The position numbers were made by a program, and so were the translations under genes. This document shows positions 50,426 through 60,804 of a DNA stretch of 64,000 nucleotides, in pieces. Source of the DNA: Cryptomeria japonica (lineage: Eukaryota; Streptophyta; Pinopsida; Cupressales; Cupressaceae); the NCBI RefSeq assembly GCF_030272615.1, contig NC_081414.1, positions 519,879,185-519,943,184 of the forward strand, given 5' to 3'. The notes under the pieces were generated by a model that ran no database searches, was not told the origin of the DNA, and saw only the letters and a list, made by a program, of their open reading frames with translations. The first letter of the stretch is position 1, and every line of letters starts with the position of its first letter.

Positions 50426-51978
50426 TGATAACTCAATGATGAACGAATAGTACCAAATTAGTGCTGAGAGGCGGGGGGTGAATCAGTACAGACAAAATAC
50501 AGACCTAAACTGGTTTAGTAGCAATCACTCCAAATGACTGGCAAATAGTGACACCGGTTTGAAACAGAGTGCAACCGGAAAAACTCAGAACAACTAAAAC
50601 AACCATAAACCAGTTACTCATTGAGCTTTCCACTCAACTCAGAACTACACTACCATTTCACCCTTATGTATGAATAGGTAATCTATCATCATATCTTCAC
50701 AACAGCTAGTTCAACAAGTTTTATTGACAGGTATAAAACACAAAACCATCATATGCTTAATAGGTAATAACAAAGCATCACAAGATAAAAGCATCACACA
50801 TGAAACACATATTTTTCACATGGAAACCCAATTGGGAAAAACCACGGTGGGGATGAATACCCACAAGTTTGTTGTTGAACTCTTTGGAAATCCGCTCTGT
50901 TAGAAGTCTTGTTCGATTAAAGACATTACAAAAGGTTCTTCTAGGAACCGATCCTTTTAGAGATCACCTGGTTAAGGGATGGCTACAATACCCAGTTAAG
51001 GGTTAAACCCTGTTAAGGGTACCCTGTTAGAGGATTTCAAGAACTCAATAGATAAAGGATTTCCAAAGCTCACTAGCTTTCTAGATCTCAATAACTTTGA
51101 GTTACCCTATTAAGGGATTTACAGTAAGCTAGTTAAGGCTACCCTATTAGGGGATTTTCCAACTGTTGAGGTGGTTAAAGATCAGTAGGTATTGCAATGA
51201 TCTGGTAACAACACTCAATGTCAATGCAGATCCACTTAAGCTCCTCTTCACCTTCTATACTTGCACTCTGTAGGTATCACTTCTCTCCTTTGGTCTAGCA
51301 AGGATCTCGTATCCCTTCTCTTGGATAGTCACACATAGCTTTTGCCAACAACCTTTGAAGGAATCACAACATTGACCCTATAGGACAACAGATAGGTCGG
51401 TAGTATAAACCCTAAACCATAGACCTATTAGGTTAAGGAATTCAAACAGTTCAATCCTGATCGTTGATCATACTATATTAAATGTAGTAGATCTTGAATA
51501 AATATCAAGACATTCTCCATCATTTATTATCCACTGATTTCATGGTGGCTAATAATCCATCATGCATTTTCACCATTTACAAACTTCACACATTCCTGAG
51601 GTAGATAGGGATAGTGTTCTTCATGCAAGATCCTTCATGTGCGCAAGGCTGATGTGGCAACATGATCTATTCTTTGTTATACTGCTTACTCATTACACAA
51701 AGATCACCGGTTGAGCCATACAGGCTTAAAGCACTTCAATCGGAAACCCTAAAGTTGAGACTACCAACCGGTAGTCATACAACGCTTCCATGTGCCGGTT
51801 CGCATAACTGTATGCTGGTTTATCTTGAACAAGCACACCACTTCACTTTGGCACAAATGTTGGTTCATAGTGTTATACCGATTCTCACATATGTCGGTTC
51901 ATACCTCTTCAACATATTGACATCAATGACAACATACAATGTCATTATGTCCACATACCGGTTCACATAATGCCAACA
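50426..51978 (-). repeat. Element I LTR-3 (5'-most, 1553 bp)
   Basis: Full-length LTR with ends TGATAACTCAATGATG...TGCCAACA in + coordinates. The C-rich U5 motif is at about 50463-50484 as GAGAGGCGGGGGGTGAATCA. Confidence 0.92.
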
Positions 51979-51983
51979 TTCTC

Positions 51984-52279
51984 AAGATAAAAGTGTAGGT
52001 ATAGTCAATTCTTTTGATGGTTCCAATTCTTTGACTACATCTATTGATGGGTAGATTTAATTGTTAGATGCTCAAATTTCAGCTCTTGAAAGGGAAAAAG
52101 ACAAAATCATCGGGAGAGCTATATGGCTCAGAGGATTGGTGAGTCCCCGGTTGGACTCCTTGAGTGTACATAAGAAGGAATGCATTGATATGGTTGGTAG
52201 GCCCACACCGACAAAGCTTAAGGAGAAAGAGTCTCATGCTCACATGCTTAATGGACTTCTACCAATATCAAGCACATGA
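51984..52279 (+). pseudogene. Element B ORF2 C-terminal remnant after insertion I
   Basis: This continues B's ORF2 downstream of the copia block. The open piece 52061-52279 (LDAQISALEREKDKIIG, then SPRLDSLSV) matches A's LEREKEIIKGK...SPRLDYLAS at about 10560-10640. The remaining 52280-52597 is B's 3' non-coding leader to the PPT. Confidence 0.75.
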
Positions 52280-52597
52280 AAATCAAGTTGGGACACTTAT
52301 CTAGAGCTTTTGGAGAAAGCCTATTTGGAAATTTTCAAGTATATCCAACTCTGGTAACGTGTTGTGGGACACTTTCTTTGTACAAAATTTTATTCTTCAT
52401 CCCAATTTTTGGTGTTTTGGCATTGATGTCAAAGGGAGAGGTATAGGTGAAAAATATATCCTAGACATCAGGAGATATAGAGCATTTGTATAGATCATGA
52501 TCATAGATGGATATTCAACTCATGGGGAGTAGTCTCAAGGTGAAACCAATAGACGTAAATCATTATCATTTTCACATGAGTGTTGCCATCAATGCCA

Positions 52598-52608
52598 AAG
52601 GGGGAGAT
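52598..52608 (+). other. Element B polypurine tract
   Basis: AAGGGGGAGAT follows CATCAATGCC, the same extended tract as in A and I. Confidence 0.88.
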
Positions 52609-53395
52609 TCTTGGAAATTGACACTCATCTAATTGGTTTCATATGCTATCATTGATGGAAACATGTTCTAGCTTCATTCTTTGGTTTGGTTCTTCACTGG
52701 CAGACACTTCACCGACACCGGTAGGAATCTTCACTGGTAGGAAGGATTCTATGGGTACCGACATTGGAGGTTGACATGATTGGGAGATCTGGCAATTGGC
52801 AATTCATTTTGTTATTTATGTATATATGTATTGAGATGACATGTATAATCATTTTGTGTAATAAGAGATATGATAGGATGTTGATGTTGTGAGTGATGTG
52901 AAGATCATGTATATGAGGACATTTGTATAAGAGGTTATTCTGGTAATGGTTTAGGGTTTTCAAAACCAGAAAAGTCAGAGCTTGAACCAAAACTCAATCA
53001 GGCATAGAAGATGTATTAAATGAGTTTAGTATTATATTTTGTTATTCAAAGTAACTATAGTTAGTGAGACTACTTTGTATTGAGTAGTGAGCTCTAGGCT
53101 ATAAGTTTTCCTGCATGTGCAGGCCCCCTTATTATGTAATATCTTTTCATATGGCCAATGGATTGATATTGTGGGTCACAAATCCCACCATGGTTTTTCC
53201 TCTTTGACATTTTCCACATATAAATTATTTGTGTTATGGTATTCATTTGTGTGATTGGCTTATTAATTTCTTTACTTCTTTCAATTATACATGTATCGGT
53301 TTATCGGTTGGTGAATGCATTTTATAATAAGGTAAAATTGAAGATTGTGATAGAATACTCATTCACCCCCCTCTTAGTGTTCTTGGATTCCAACA
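52609..53395 (+). repeat. Element B 3' LTR
   Basis: It is 787 bp, starting TCTTGGAAATTGACACTC (TGTT to TCTT change) and ending TTGGATTCCAACA, followed by the TAACA duplication. It is shorter than the 5' copy mainly by a 72-bp deletion. Confidence 0.92.
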
Positions 53396-54031
53396 TAACA
53401 ATAATCCTCAAGGCCCCACAACAATGTTACTCAAGGATATTAATAACCAAACATACAAGGACATACAAAATCTCATTAAATATTATAGCAACATCTTACC
53501 AAGATCATGATACATAATGTACATTTCCATGAGAATAAACATATGATCATCGATTACATCATAGGGTATCCATAAGGATAAAATATTCATAAGTACAAAT
53601 AATGGAGTGAATACATCAATGTGGTACAGAATGAAATTATTCAATCTTCCCATGATCCATCACGAATATGATGCAGTATGAACCAAAACTTAATGGGTGC
53701 AAAAAGCACCCATCCCAACCATATGGTACCATCAGGTCCACCCCCCATGCTAGGAGGTATCAACCAGAACCAAGAGACAAAAGGAAGAAAAAGATGATAT
53801 AAAGAATCTCATGAGGATTACAAGACTATAATCATAAGAGACCCACAAGTCTAGGATCATAGGAACTCAAAAGTAAAAACAACCAATTTTCAGAGGCCCA
53901 AGCAATCCAGAGAAGGACAAATCCGAGAGGAACCACTAGGTATGCAATAGGGAAGAGTGTCATTAGTGTAGGAGAACCTCATCAACAAGATATTCATGAC
54001 CCTAAGGATGAAGAATAGGACCATTATGATA
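53396..54031 (-). mobile_element. Element K LTR remnant, right part (gene-free)
   Basis: This is sequence resuming after B, beginning with the TAACA duplication. It has no coding features. It probably continues the gypsy LTR started at 19444, but its other end was not identified before the likely start of J at 54032. Confidence 0.35.
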
Positions 54032-55476
54032 TGTTAGAGTGTCTTGTGTTTCATGTATGCAAATAAACCCCACCATGTAAGCCAAATGGCCCATGCCACC
54101 AATTAGGCGATTTGAGAAGCCAATTGGGACAATGTAGTAAAGAGGGGTAGTAGATGGTTTAGATTTATGTTTGATATGTTTTAGACATGTTTTGTGTGTG
54201 TTTTTTTGGTCCATGTGTGTGGATCCCAACCTTAGGAAGTATGACAACTTTTTGTGCAAAATTGCAAAAATGCAACTTTTTAGTGCAAAAGTGCAACCTT
54301 TTGTAATTTGGTTGGGGGAAGCCTTTCAATAGCTCCAACCTACTCCAAATTTGGTGGGAAACCATTTTATATTGGTATAAGCCTTGTGGACTTCACTCCC
54401 AAGGGCGTTGTTGTTGGAGTTGGAGTTTATGAAGCAATAGTACTCAAAATACTTCAGTTTTCTCAGAAATTCTGAGTTTGTAGGTGTTGTACGTGACTGT
54501 ACAGATTGATTTGAACCCCACCATCCATGGAGTAGATAGGGAGATTACTTATATTTCTTTTGGTTTTGGTCTAAGGTATTAATCATTCTGGAGTAGAAAG
54601 AACCCTCCATTTTACTGACTGTGACCCAGAAAGTGAGGGTTTGGTGAGGGTTTTGAACCAAAATGGCTTTATCCTGCACTCCAGCTAATTAGAAAAATCC
54701 TCCTTTGGAGGGATATAGGATAAGACTTTTTATTTTAGTTTTTTTAATGTCTTTTTGTAGGAGAGAGCTTGTTGTGTGGAGAAAAGAACAGATTTAGGTA
54801 GGCATCTCTATGTGACTACCTAGGACAAGTTTTAGTACAGTCATCATAATTTGTCTTAGCGATGGATTCTAAGCATGCAACCATAGAATTAGAAGTTTAT
54901 CACTAACCCCCACATGCCTATTAAGTTTATTTTTCATTTGGTCTACTGGTAAAGGTAGTTGCTTTGGAAAATAGGGCTAATTGCTTCAATTAGGTCTCTT
55001 AGCCTCTAAAGGGAGCAGACCTTATATTTGTAGATCTAATCAAAACATTTTGGGGTTTAGTATAAATTCCAAAAGGGTGTCTTAAATGATAATTTTTTTG
55101 CATGGGTGTGTGGAAAATTTTTGAGTTAAGATCCATTCTATCGTCAAATAGGGCTACAAGCCTAAGGGGTAGGTTCAGAAAGGAGGTATAAGGATTTGAT
55201 GCCCAAGATCAAAGTGAATGCTTGAAAGAGGTCTTGGATGTTATGTGTGGACTAGATAAAAATTCCCAAGGAGTAGGGATCATCAGTAAGGTAAGTTTGA
55301 AGAGTTGAAGCCTTTTACTCATCTTGAGTAGGCTCAGGACTATACTATTGAGTGTGTGAGTAGTTTCATCCATGGTGTAGAGTCCTTCCTTGGAGGACCC
55401 TTATGGGTAGTTAAAGGGTAACTAGCCTAACCTCATTTAATATTTTCATTAGGAGTTTGGGTAGGCCTCTGCATCA
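54032..55476 (+). mobile_element. Element J 5' LTR (Ty3/gypsy)
   Basis: The right end is firm: CCTCTGCATCA is followed two bases later by a consensus PBS (55479-55490). The left end is placed at TGTTAGAGTG (54032) as the best TG start giving a plausible 1.4 kb LTR; no second LTR is in the window to confirm it. Contains no gene. Confidence 0.6.
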
Positions 55477-55478
55477 AG

Positions 55479-55490
55479 TGGTATCAGAGC
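55479..55490 (+). other. Element J primer-binding site
   Basis: TGGTATCAGAGC, an initiator Met-tRNA match. Confidence 0.9.
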
Positions 55491-55526
55491 AAAGGAGTGT
55501 TCTTTGGAAGAGAAGGAGAAGATAAG

Positions 55527-56747
55527 ATGTCAGAAGAAGGATCCCATGAGGCACCTTCAAGAATGACTAATGCAGAATTGAATGTCTTGGTGAAGAAGTA
55601 GATGGAAAAGAGCAGAGTATTCAGGGCTAAGAATCAGGCCTTGAGAAATGAGATGGACCGATTGAAGGACAGAGTGGAAAGGGGAGAGAGAGACTCTGGA
55701 GAAGAAAGGGATGAAGAGGAGATCCCTATGAAGGAAGAGCTAGAGGTACCTGCAGACCAGAGACCCCTGATGAGTGTCCTCAAGTCCATGGAGAGAAGAA
55801 CAATGGATGTGAAAATGGATCTGCCAGTATTTGTAGGCAAGATGGAGCCTGACACCGTGATGGAGTGGATAGACTCCTTGGACAACTTTTTTTGAAAGTG
55901 AAGACATACCAGACCATGAGAGGGTGAAGACAGCTAACTCTAAATTGAAAGGGGCTGCATTAACTTGGTGGACTTTCATCCAAGAGGAGAGGGTGAAAGA
56001 GAGAAAGAGAATAAAAGCTACATGGAAGAAGATGATTTCTTTGGTGAAAGAAGCCTATGTTCTAATGGATTACAATATCCAATTCCATAGGAGGAGACAA
56101 AATTTGAAACAAAAGGAGATGGATGTGAGTTCCTATACTAAGGATTTCATGAAGTTATGTGTGAGGGCTAAGGTGAAAGAGAATGAATATGAGAAGGTGG
56201 CAAGGTATCTCAATGGGTTGAGATTTACAATCCAAGAAGACTTGAATATCCACACCCTAGAGACAGTCTAAAAGTGCTTTCAATTGACACTCAAAGTGAA
56301 GGAGAATTTGAAGAGAAGGTAGGATCAAAATGGAAAAGGTAAAGGGAGATAGAAAAGAGGAGGAAGAGGTGCTTTTAGAGGTAGAGGAAATGGTTTTGGT
56401 TACCAAGGAGACTCTAATCAAGAAGGCAATAGAGGAGAGAGTGGTTACAACCATGGAGGAGGCTACAATCCAAGAGGGATCTTTAGGGGTAGAAGACCAC
56501 CCTCTAGAGGGAGATCCCAAGGTAGAGGACCTCCTAGGTGATATAACTATAATCAAGAAGGGCATATGGCCAATAGGCATCTAAAGAAGGCTTCTAGCTC
56601 CATGGGAGAAAGGAGGAGCAATTTGGTGCAGGAATCTAATTGTCAAAGTGTGGCAAGTGCAAGCACTTATCAAAGTGTGAATGCTCTTGATAGTTATCGA
56701 TATCCTAAAGGAGGAGAAGCCCTGATGATGAGGAGAGTAGCAACCAC
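55527..56747 (+). pseudogene. Element J gag (Ty3/gypsy), interrupted by copia element H
   Basis: It starts at ATG 55527 (MSEEGSHEAPSRM) 37 bp after the PBS. A stop (TAG at about 55599) precedes a charged coiled-coil part (55602-55895), and a T-run at about 55885 shifts the frame into the gag core (55924-56271: LKGAALTWWTFIQEE, YTKDFMKLCVRAK, YLNGLRFTIQEDL). Then comes a Gly/Arg-rich basic tail (about 56320-56560) and a decayed knuckle (YNYNQEGHMANR). It ends at 56747 where H's LTR begins; the preceding ACCAC may be H's target site. J's pol must lie beyond the window, if it survives. Confidence 0.82.
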
Positions 56748-57164
56748 TATTGGCATATGTACAGAGCTTGATGACATCATGATATTGCATGTTCTCACTG
56801 ATGTCAATATGCTGAAGTATGAACTAGTATATTGAAGTAAGAAAATCGGTATATGTGAGAACCGGTATGATATTGTGAACTGGTATATGTGAAAAAGTGA
56901 AGCGGTATGTTGGAATGAGAACTGGTATATGGGAAATTTTGTATTGAGGTTTCATTTGGCATGACTACTGGTTGGTAGTCTGAACTTCAGGGTTTCCGAT
57001 TGATGCATTCCAAGCCTGTGTGATTTAACTGATGACATCTTGTGATTAGTTAGCATTATAATGAAGTTCAGATAGTGTTGCCACATCAGCCTTGTGCACG
57101 TGAAGGATTTCCTTGAGGATCCTACATGGAGATTGATCCTATCTACCTTGGGAATGTGCAAAGT
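56748..57164 (+). repeat. Element H 5' LTR, left part
   Basis: It matches the U3 part of the I LTRs: GATGTCAATATGCTGAAG, GTGAGAACCGGTAT, CTACTGGTTGGTAGTCTGAA and GGGTTTCCGATTGA. It stops at GAATGTGCAAAGT where G begins. Confidence 0.87.
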
Positions 57165-57544
57165 TGTAATGCCCCACCAGGAAACCTCGAAGGGATAAAG
57201 CTAAAACACTCAAATGGAGTGTAAATATTTTTTTATTTTTTTTATAATAATAAGGCACAACATTAAGATTCCTTGGAGTTATCTAACGCTTAGATAACAC
57301 AGTGGGAGACTAAATGAACCTAAGGAGTTTCCCAACGTGATTATGTAACTTAACACCTAACTCAACTCGTGACATTTGATCCAATTATGTAGGATATCTT
57401 AATTACATGTTATTACTTGGAACATGGATTAAATTTGTTCAGTGAATTAACGATATAGAATTTAGGAAATGTTCATCTATTATGGTTGGAGTTGAGGCTA
57501 ACAAGAGGATATCTACCCCTTTCAAGTTAAAGCATAGATAACAT

Positions 57545-58100
57545 ATGAATTCATCCATTAAGGTTGAAATGTAGTTATCTTGATGAGTTCATCCAATCTA
57601 GTTAAAATATAACTAATAAGATGAAGTTCATTTATTAAGGTTAAAATGTAAATAACCAAATGAATTCATCCATTATAGTTAAAATATATCTAATAAGATG
57701 AAGATCATTTATTAAGGATAAAATGTAAATAACATAATGAAGTTCATCCATTAGGGTTAAAATATAGATAGCTTATTGAGTTCACCCATTGTAGTTAAAA
57801 TAAGGTTAATATGATGAAGTTCATTTATTAAGATTAAAATATAAATAACTAATGAGTTCACCCATTTTAGTTCAATTATAGCTATTAAGATGGAGTACAT
57901 TTATTAAGGTTATAATGTAAGCAGCATAATGAGGTTCATCCATTAGGGTTAAAATATAGATAACTTGATGAGTACATCCATTATAGTTAAATTATAGCTA
58001 ATAAGATGAAGTTCATTTATTGAGGTTAAAAATGTAGATAACTAAATGAAGTTCATCCATTAGAATTACAATTTAGATAATATGATGAGTTCATCCAGTA
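57545..58100. repeat. About 37-bp minisatellite, about 15 diverged units
   Basis: Units alternate between a GATGAAGTTCATTTATTAAG type and a TGAGTTCATCCATTATAG type, each followed by GTTAAAATRTARATAAC-like sequence, suggesting a two-unit higher-order repeat of about 74 bp. AT-rich and non-coding. Confidence 0.85.
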
Positions 58101-59198
58101 ATTGTTATCCATTCATTGCGTTCAAGTTTACATTAACACATGCCATGCATCTTGTTCCAAAATGTACTATAATTTCATCATAACTAATGAGTTCTTTCAT
58201 GCATACTTAATTGTATCATCATTAACTAAAATTGATTACATTCCTTCATGATCCATTTATTGCATTTAAAAGATGACTACATACATGAATTACGATAATT
58301 CTCATCTAACCCACTTATATATTCTATCCAATTATCATCCATACATGCTAGCACTATCCATGAAACATGAGAGAAAAAAACATCACATCACACAAAAATG
58401 ATCTCAGATTTCACCCCTAAAGGGCTACATGTCCGGGTCTGCTCAACTGCAAGACCCCTCTGGTAATTAATTAAGTTATAGTTACATAGGTTACACATCA
58501 TTTACATTCCTACCCTTTTAGGCGAGCACAACAATATACAAATGACCACTTCAGTCAATAAATTCTAAAAGATCTCTACATAGAAACGGATCCAACTGAG
58601 CATATTAAAAGAACTACAAAGGTCTCTTGTCTAGCAGTACACTAACCTGGGGACTTGACCAATTATGGCCAAACACAAAACAACCAAACAACAGGGTCCA
58701 AACAAACATATCAAGGAACTTGCCATTACTTTAAACAAAAGTGAAAGCAAAAATTAAACCTTGCACAAGCAATAACCGGAAAATACAATCTTTTCTCATG
58801 TTGATTTAAACATTTAAATGTCGATCAAGTTTTCTAAATGAGCTATGTTTTCAAAATATCCAATGATAAATATCTCATTCATTTTATTTTTACTTTTCAA
58901 ATATGTTCCTCGATAAAATATTATTTAAAAATTATCAATTAATAAATATATTTTACTTCAACAATTTTTTGATCAAAATAATATTCTATCTTTTTCCCAA
59001 AAAGATACTTTCCCATTAATACTGATACCAAAATTAAATATTAATTAATATATATTTATTAACCCATGATTAATAAAATATACACAATTAATAATTAATA
59101 ATACACAATAATCCAATCAAATATTAATTAATATATATATATATATATATATATTAATCTTCATTAATAAATATATATGATTAATAATTAATAATTAA

Positions 59199-59234
59199 TT
59201 AAACTAAAACCCCAGTTGCTGGGTACACAGACCA

Positions 59235-59272
<38 letters not shown>

Positions 59273-59339
59273 AGTTTTAATAAAATTTCAAAACAAATAA
59301 AACTAAAACCCCAGCTGATGGGTACACAGACCGACAGTA

Positions 59340-59391
<52 letters not shown>

Positions 59392-59396
59392 GTATG

Positions 59397-59475
<79 letters not shown>

Positions 59476-59589
59476 CATTACTGCTAGTTTGTGTACCCAA
59501 CAACTGAGTTTTCAGTTTTAATAACATTTCAAAACAAATAAAACTAAAATCTCAGCTACTGGGTACACAAACCAGCAATAATGTATATG

Positions 59590-59646
<57 letters not shown>

Positions 59647-59726
59647 TTCTTTTTTTTGAGTTTTAATAACATTTCAAAAACAAATAAAACTAAAACCTCA
59701 GCTGCTGGGTACACAAACCAACAGTA

Positions 59727-59766
<40 letters not shown>

Positions 59767-59822
59767 ATTCTTTTTTTTGAGTTTTAATAACATTTCAAAA
59801 ACAAATAAAACTAAAACCCCAA
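59199..59822. repeat. TA/CA-microsatellite-bearing tandem repeat with an inverted copy
   Basis: AAACTAAAACCCCAG-TTGCTGGGTACACAGACC followed by a TA or CA tract and TTGAGTTTTAATAACATTTC recurs from about 59204, 59300, 59540, 59688 and (partial) 59805. Between 59484 and 59515 the core is present in inverse orientation (GTTTGTGTACCCAACAACTGAG), making a large TA-rich palindrome with the 59310 copy. A (CA)n tract is at about 59596-59637. Confidence 0.88.
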
Positions 59823-59826
59823 CATT

Positions 59827-60733
59827 ATTAAGTCGATGATGTTTCCTATAAGGTCGATGATGTTTTTCATTTTAAAGTTGTTGGCAAATGTTATGTGTGT
59901 ATCCAAGTGAAGAGATACTTGATTCTTACCAGACCGGAGAAGTGTGTTGATACCTGTAGAGTGTGACAATAGAAGAAAAGGAGCTAAAGTGGATCTACCT
60001 TGGCATTGAGTGTTGTTATCAGATCAGTGTATTACCTATTGACTTCTAACCATTTTAGCAATTGGAAAATCCCTTAACCGAGTAGCTTTAATAGGCCTCT
60101 GTGTAAATCCTTTAACAGGGTGAATGAATTCAATGAGTTCTTCAAATCCTCTTGTGAGGTAACCTTTAATAGGGTTCTAACCTTTAACTGAGTATTTAGC
60201 CATCCCTTAACCAGGTGATCCCTAGCAAGATTGGTTCCTAGCAGAACCTATTGTAAAAAGTTTTTAACCAAACTAGGCTCCTAATAGAGCAGACTTCAAA
60301 AGAGTTCAAATAACAGCTTGTGGGTACTCATCCCCATCGTGGTTTTTCCTAGTTGGGTTTCCACTTGAAAAATTAGTGTGTCATGTGTGATGCTTTTCAT
60401 GTGATGCTTTAATATTTTTTGTTAAGTGATAAAGCATGTTGAACTGATAGTCATTATATTTCTGATGATATATTACTTGTTTATGCATATGGGTGAAGTG
60501 GAAATGAGATATTAGATTGCGTGGAGATATAAGTGTTTACCAGTTTATGTCTTTCATACTCTCACTATGTTTTACTGGTAGTGCCCTGATTTAGACTGGT
60601 GTTACTGTTTACTAGTTAAGTGCAGTCTTTTGTAGTCAAACTGGTTTAGGGAAAGTTTTAGTCTATACTGATTCACCGCCCCTGGCCCCCTCCTCATACT
60701 AGTTTGGTACTAATTGTTCATCATTATTCATCA
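59827..60733 (+). repeat. Element H 5' LTR, right part
   Basis: From CCTATAAGGTCGATGATG it matches the I LTRs (GTTGTTGGCAAA-GCTATGTGTG, GGAAAATCCC, TGGTTTTTCCTAGTTGGG, the C-rich U5 motif near 60668) and ends ATTCATCA before the PBS. Confidence 0.85.
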
Positions 60734-60735
60734 AT

Positions 60736-60747
60736 TAGTATCAGAGC
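60736..60747 (+). other. Element H primer-binding site (one mismatch)
   Basis: TAGTATCAGAGC, one base off the initiator Met-tRNA match. Confidence 0.85.
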
Positions 60748-60804
60748 ATCTTCTAGGTCCTCTGTGTTGTAAGCTTAACCACTTGAGGAAAACATCCTAC
60801 TCTA

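Larger units (their letters stand above)
38952..51978 (-). mobile_element. Element I: Ty1/copia tandem unit, LTR-internal-LTR-internal-LTR
   Basis: Three same-orientation LTRs (38952-40502, 44848-46016, 50426-51978) separate two copia internal regions of 4.3-4.4 kb. The outer ends are flanked by TTCTT (38947-38951) and TTCTC (51979-51983), a 5-bp duplication with one mismatch, while B's ORF2 resumes right after. The whole block therefore behaves as one insertion enlarged by LTR-LTR recombination. LTR ends are TGATAAC...CCAACA in + coordinates (TGTTGGCA...TTATCA on the - strand). Confidence 0.92.
57165..59826 (-). mobile_element. Element G: solo-LTR-like gypsy insertion in H's LTR
   Basis: It starts TGTAATGCCCCACCAGG, the complement-type terminus seen for D, and ends near CCCCAACATTAT. 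It has no coding region and no PBS or PPT, so it is best read as a gypsy solo LTR in - orientation. AAAGT (57160-57164) and TAAGT (59829-59833) may be its target duplication. H has also lost roughly 180 bp here compared with I, so the right boundary is uncertain by a few bases. Confidence 0.55.
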
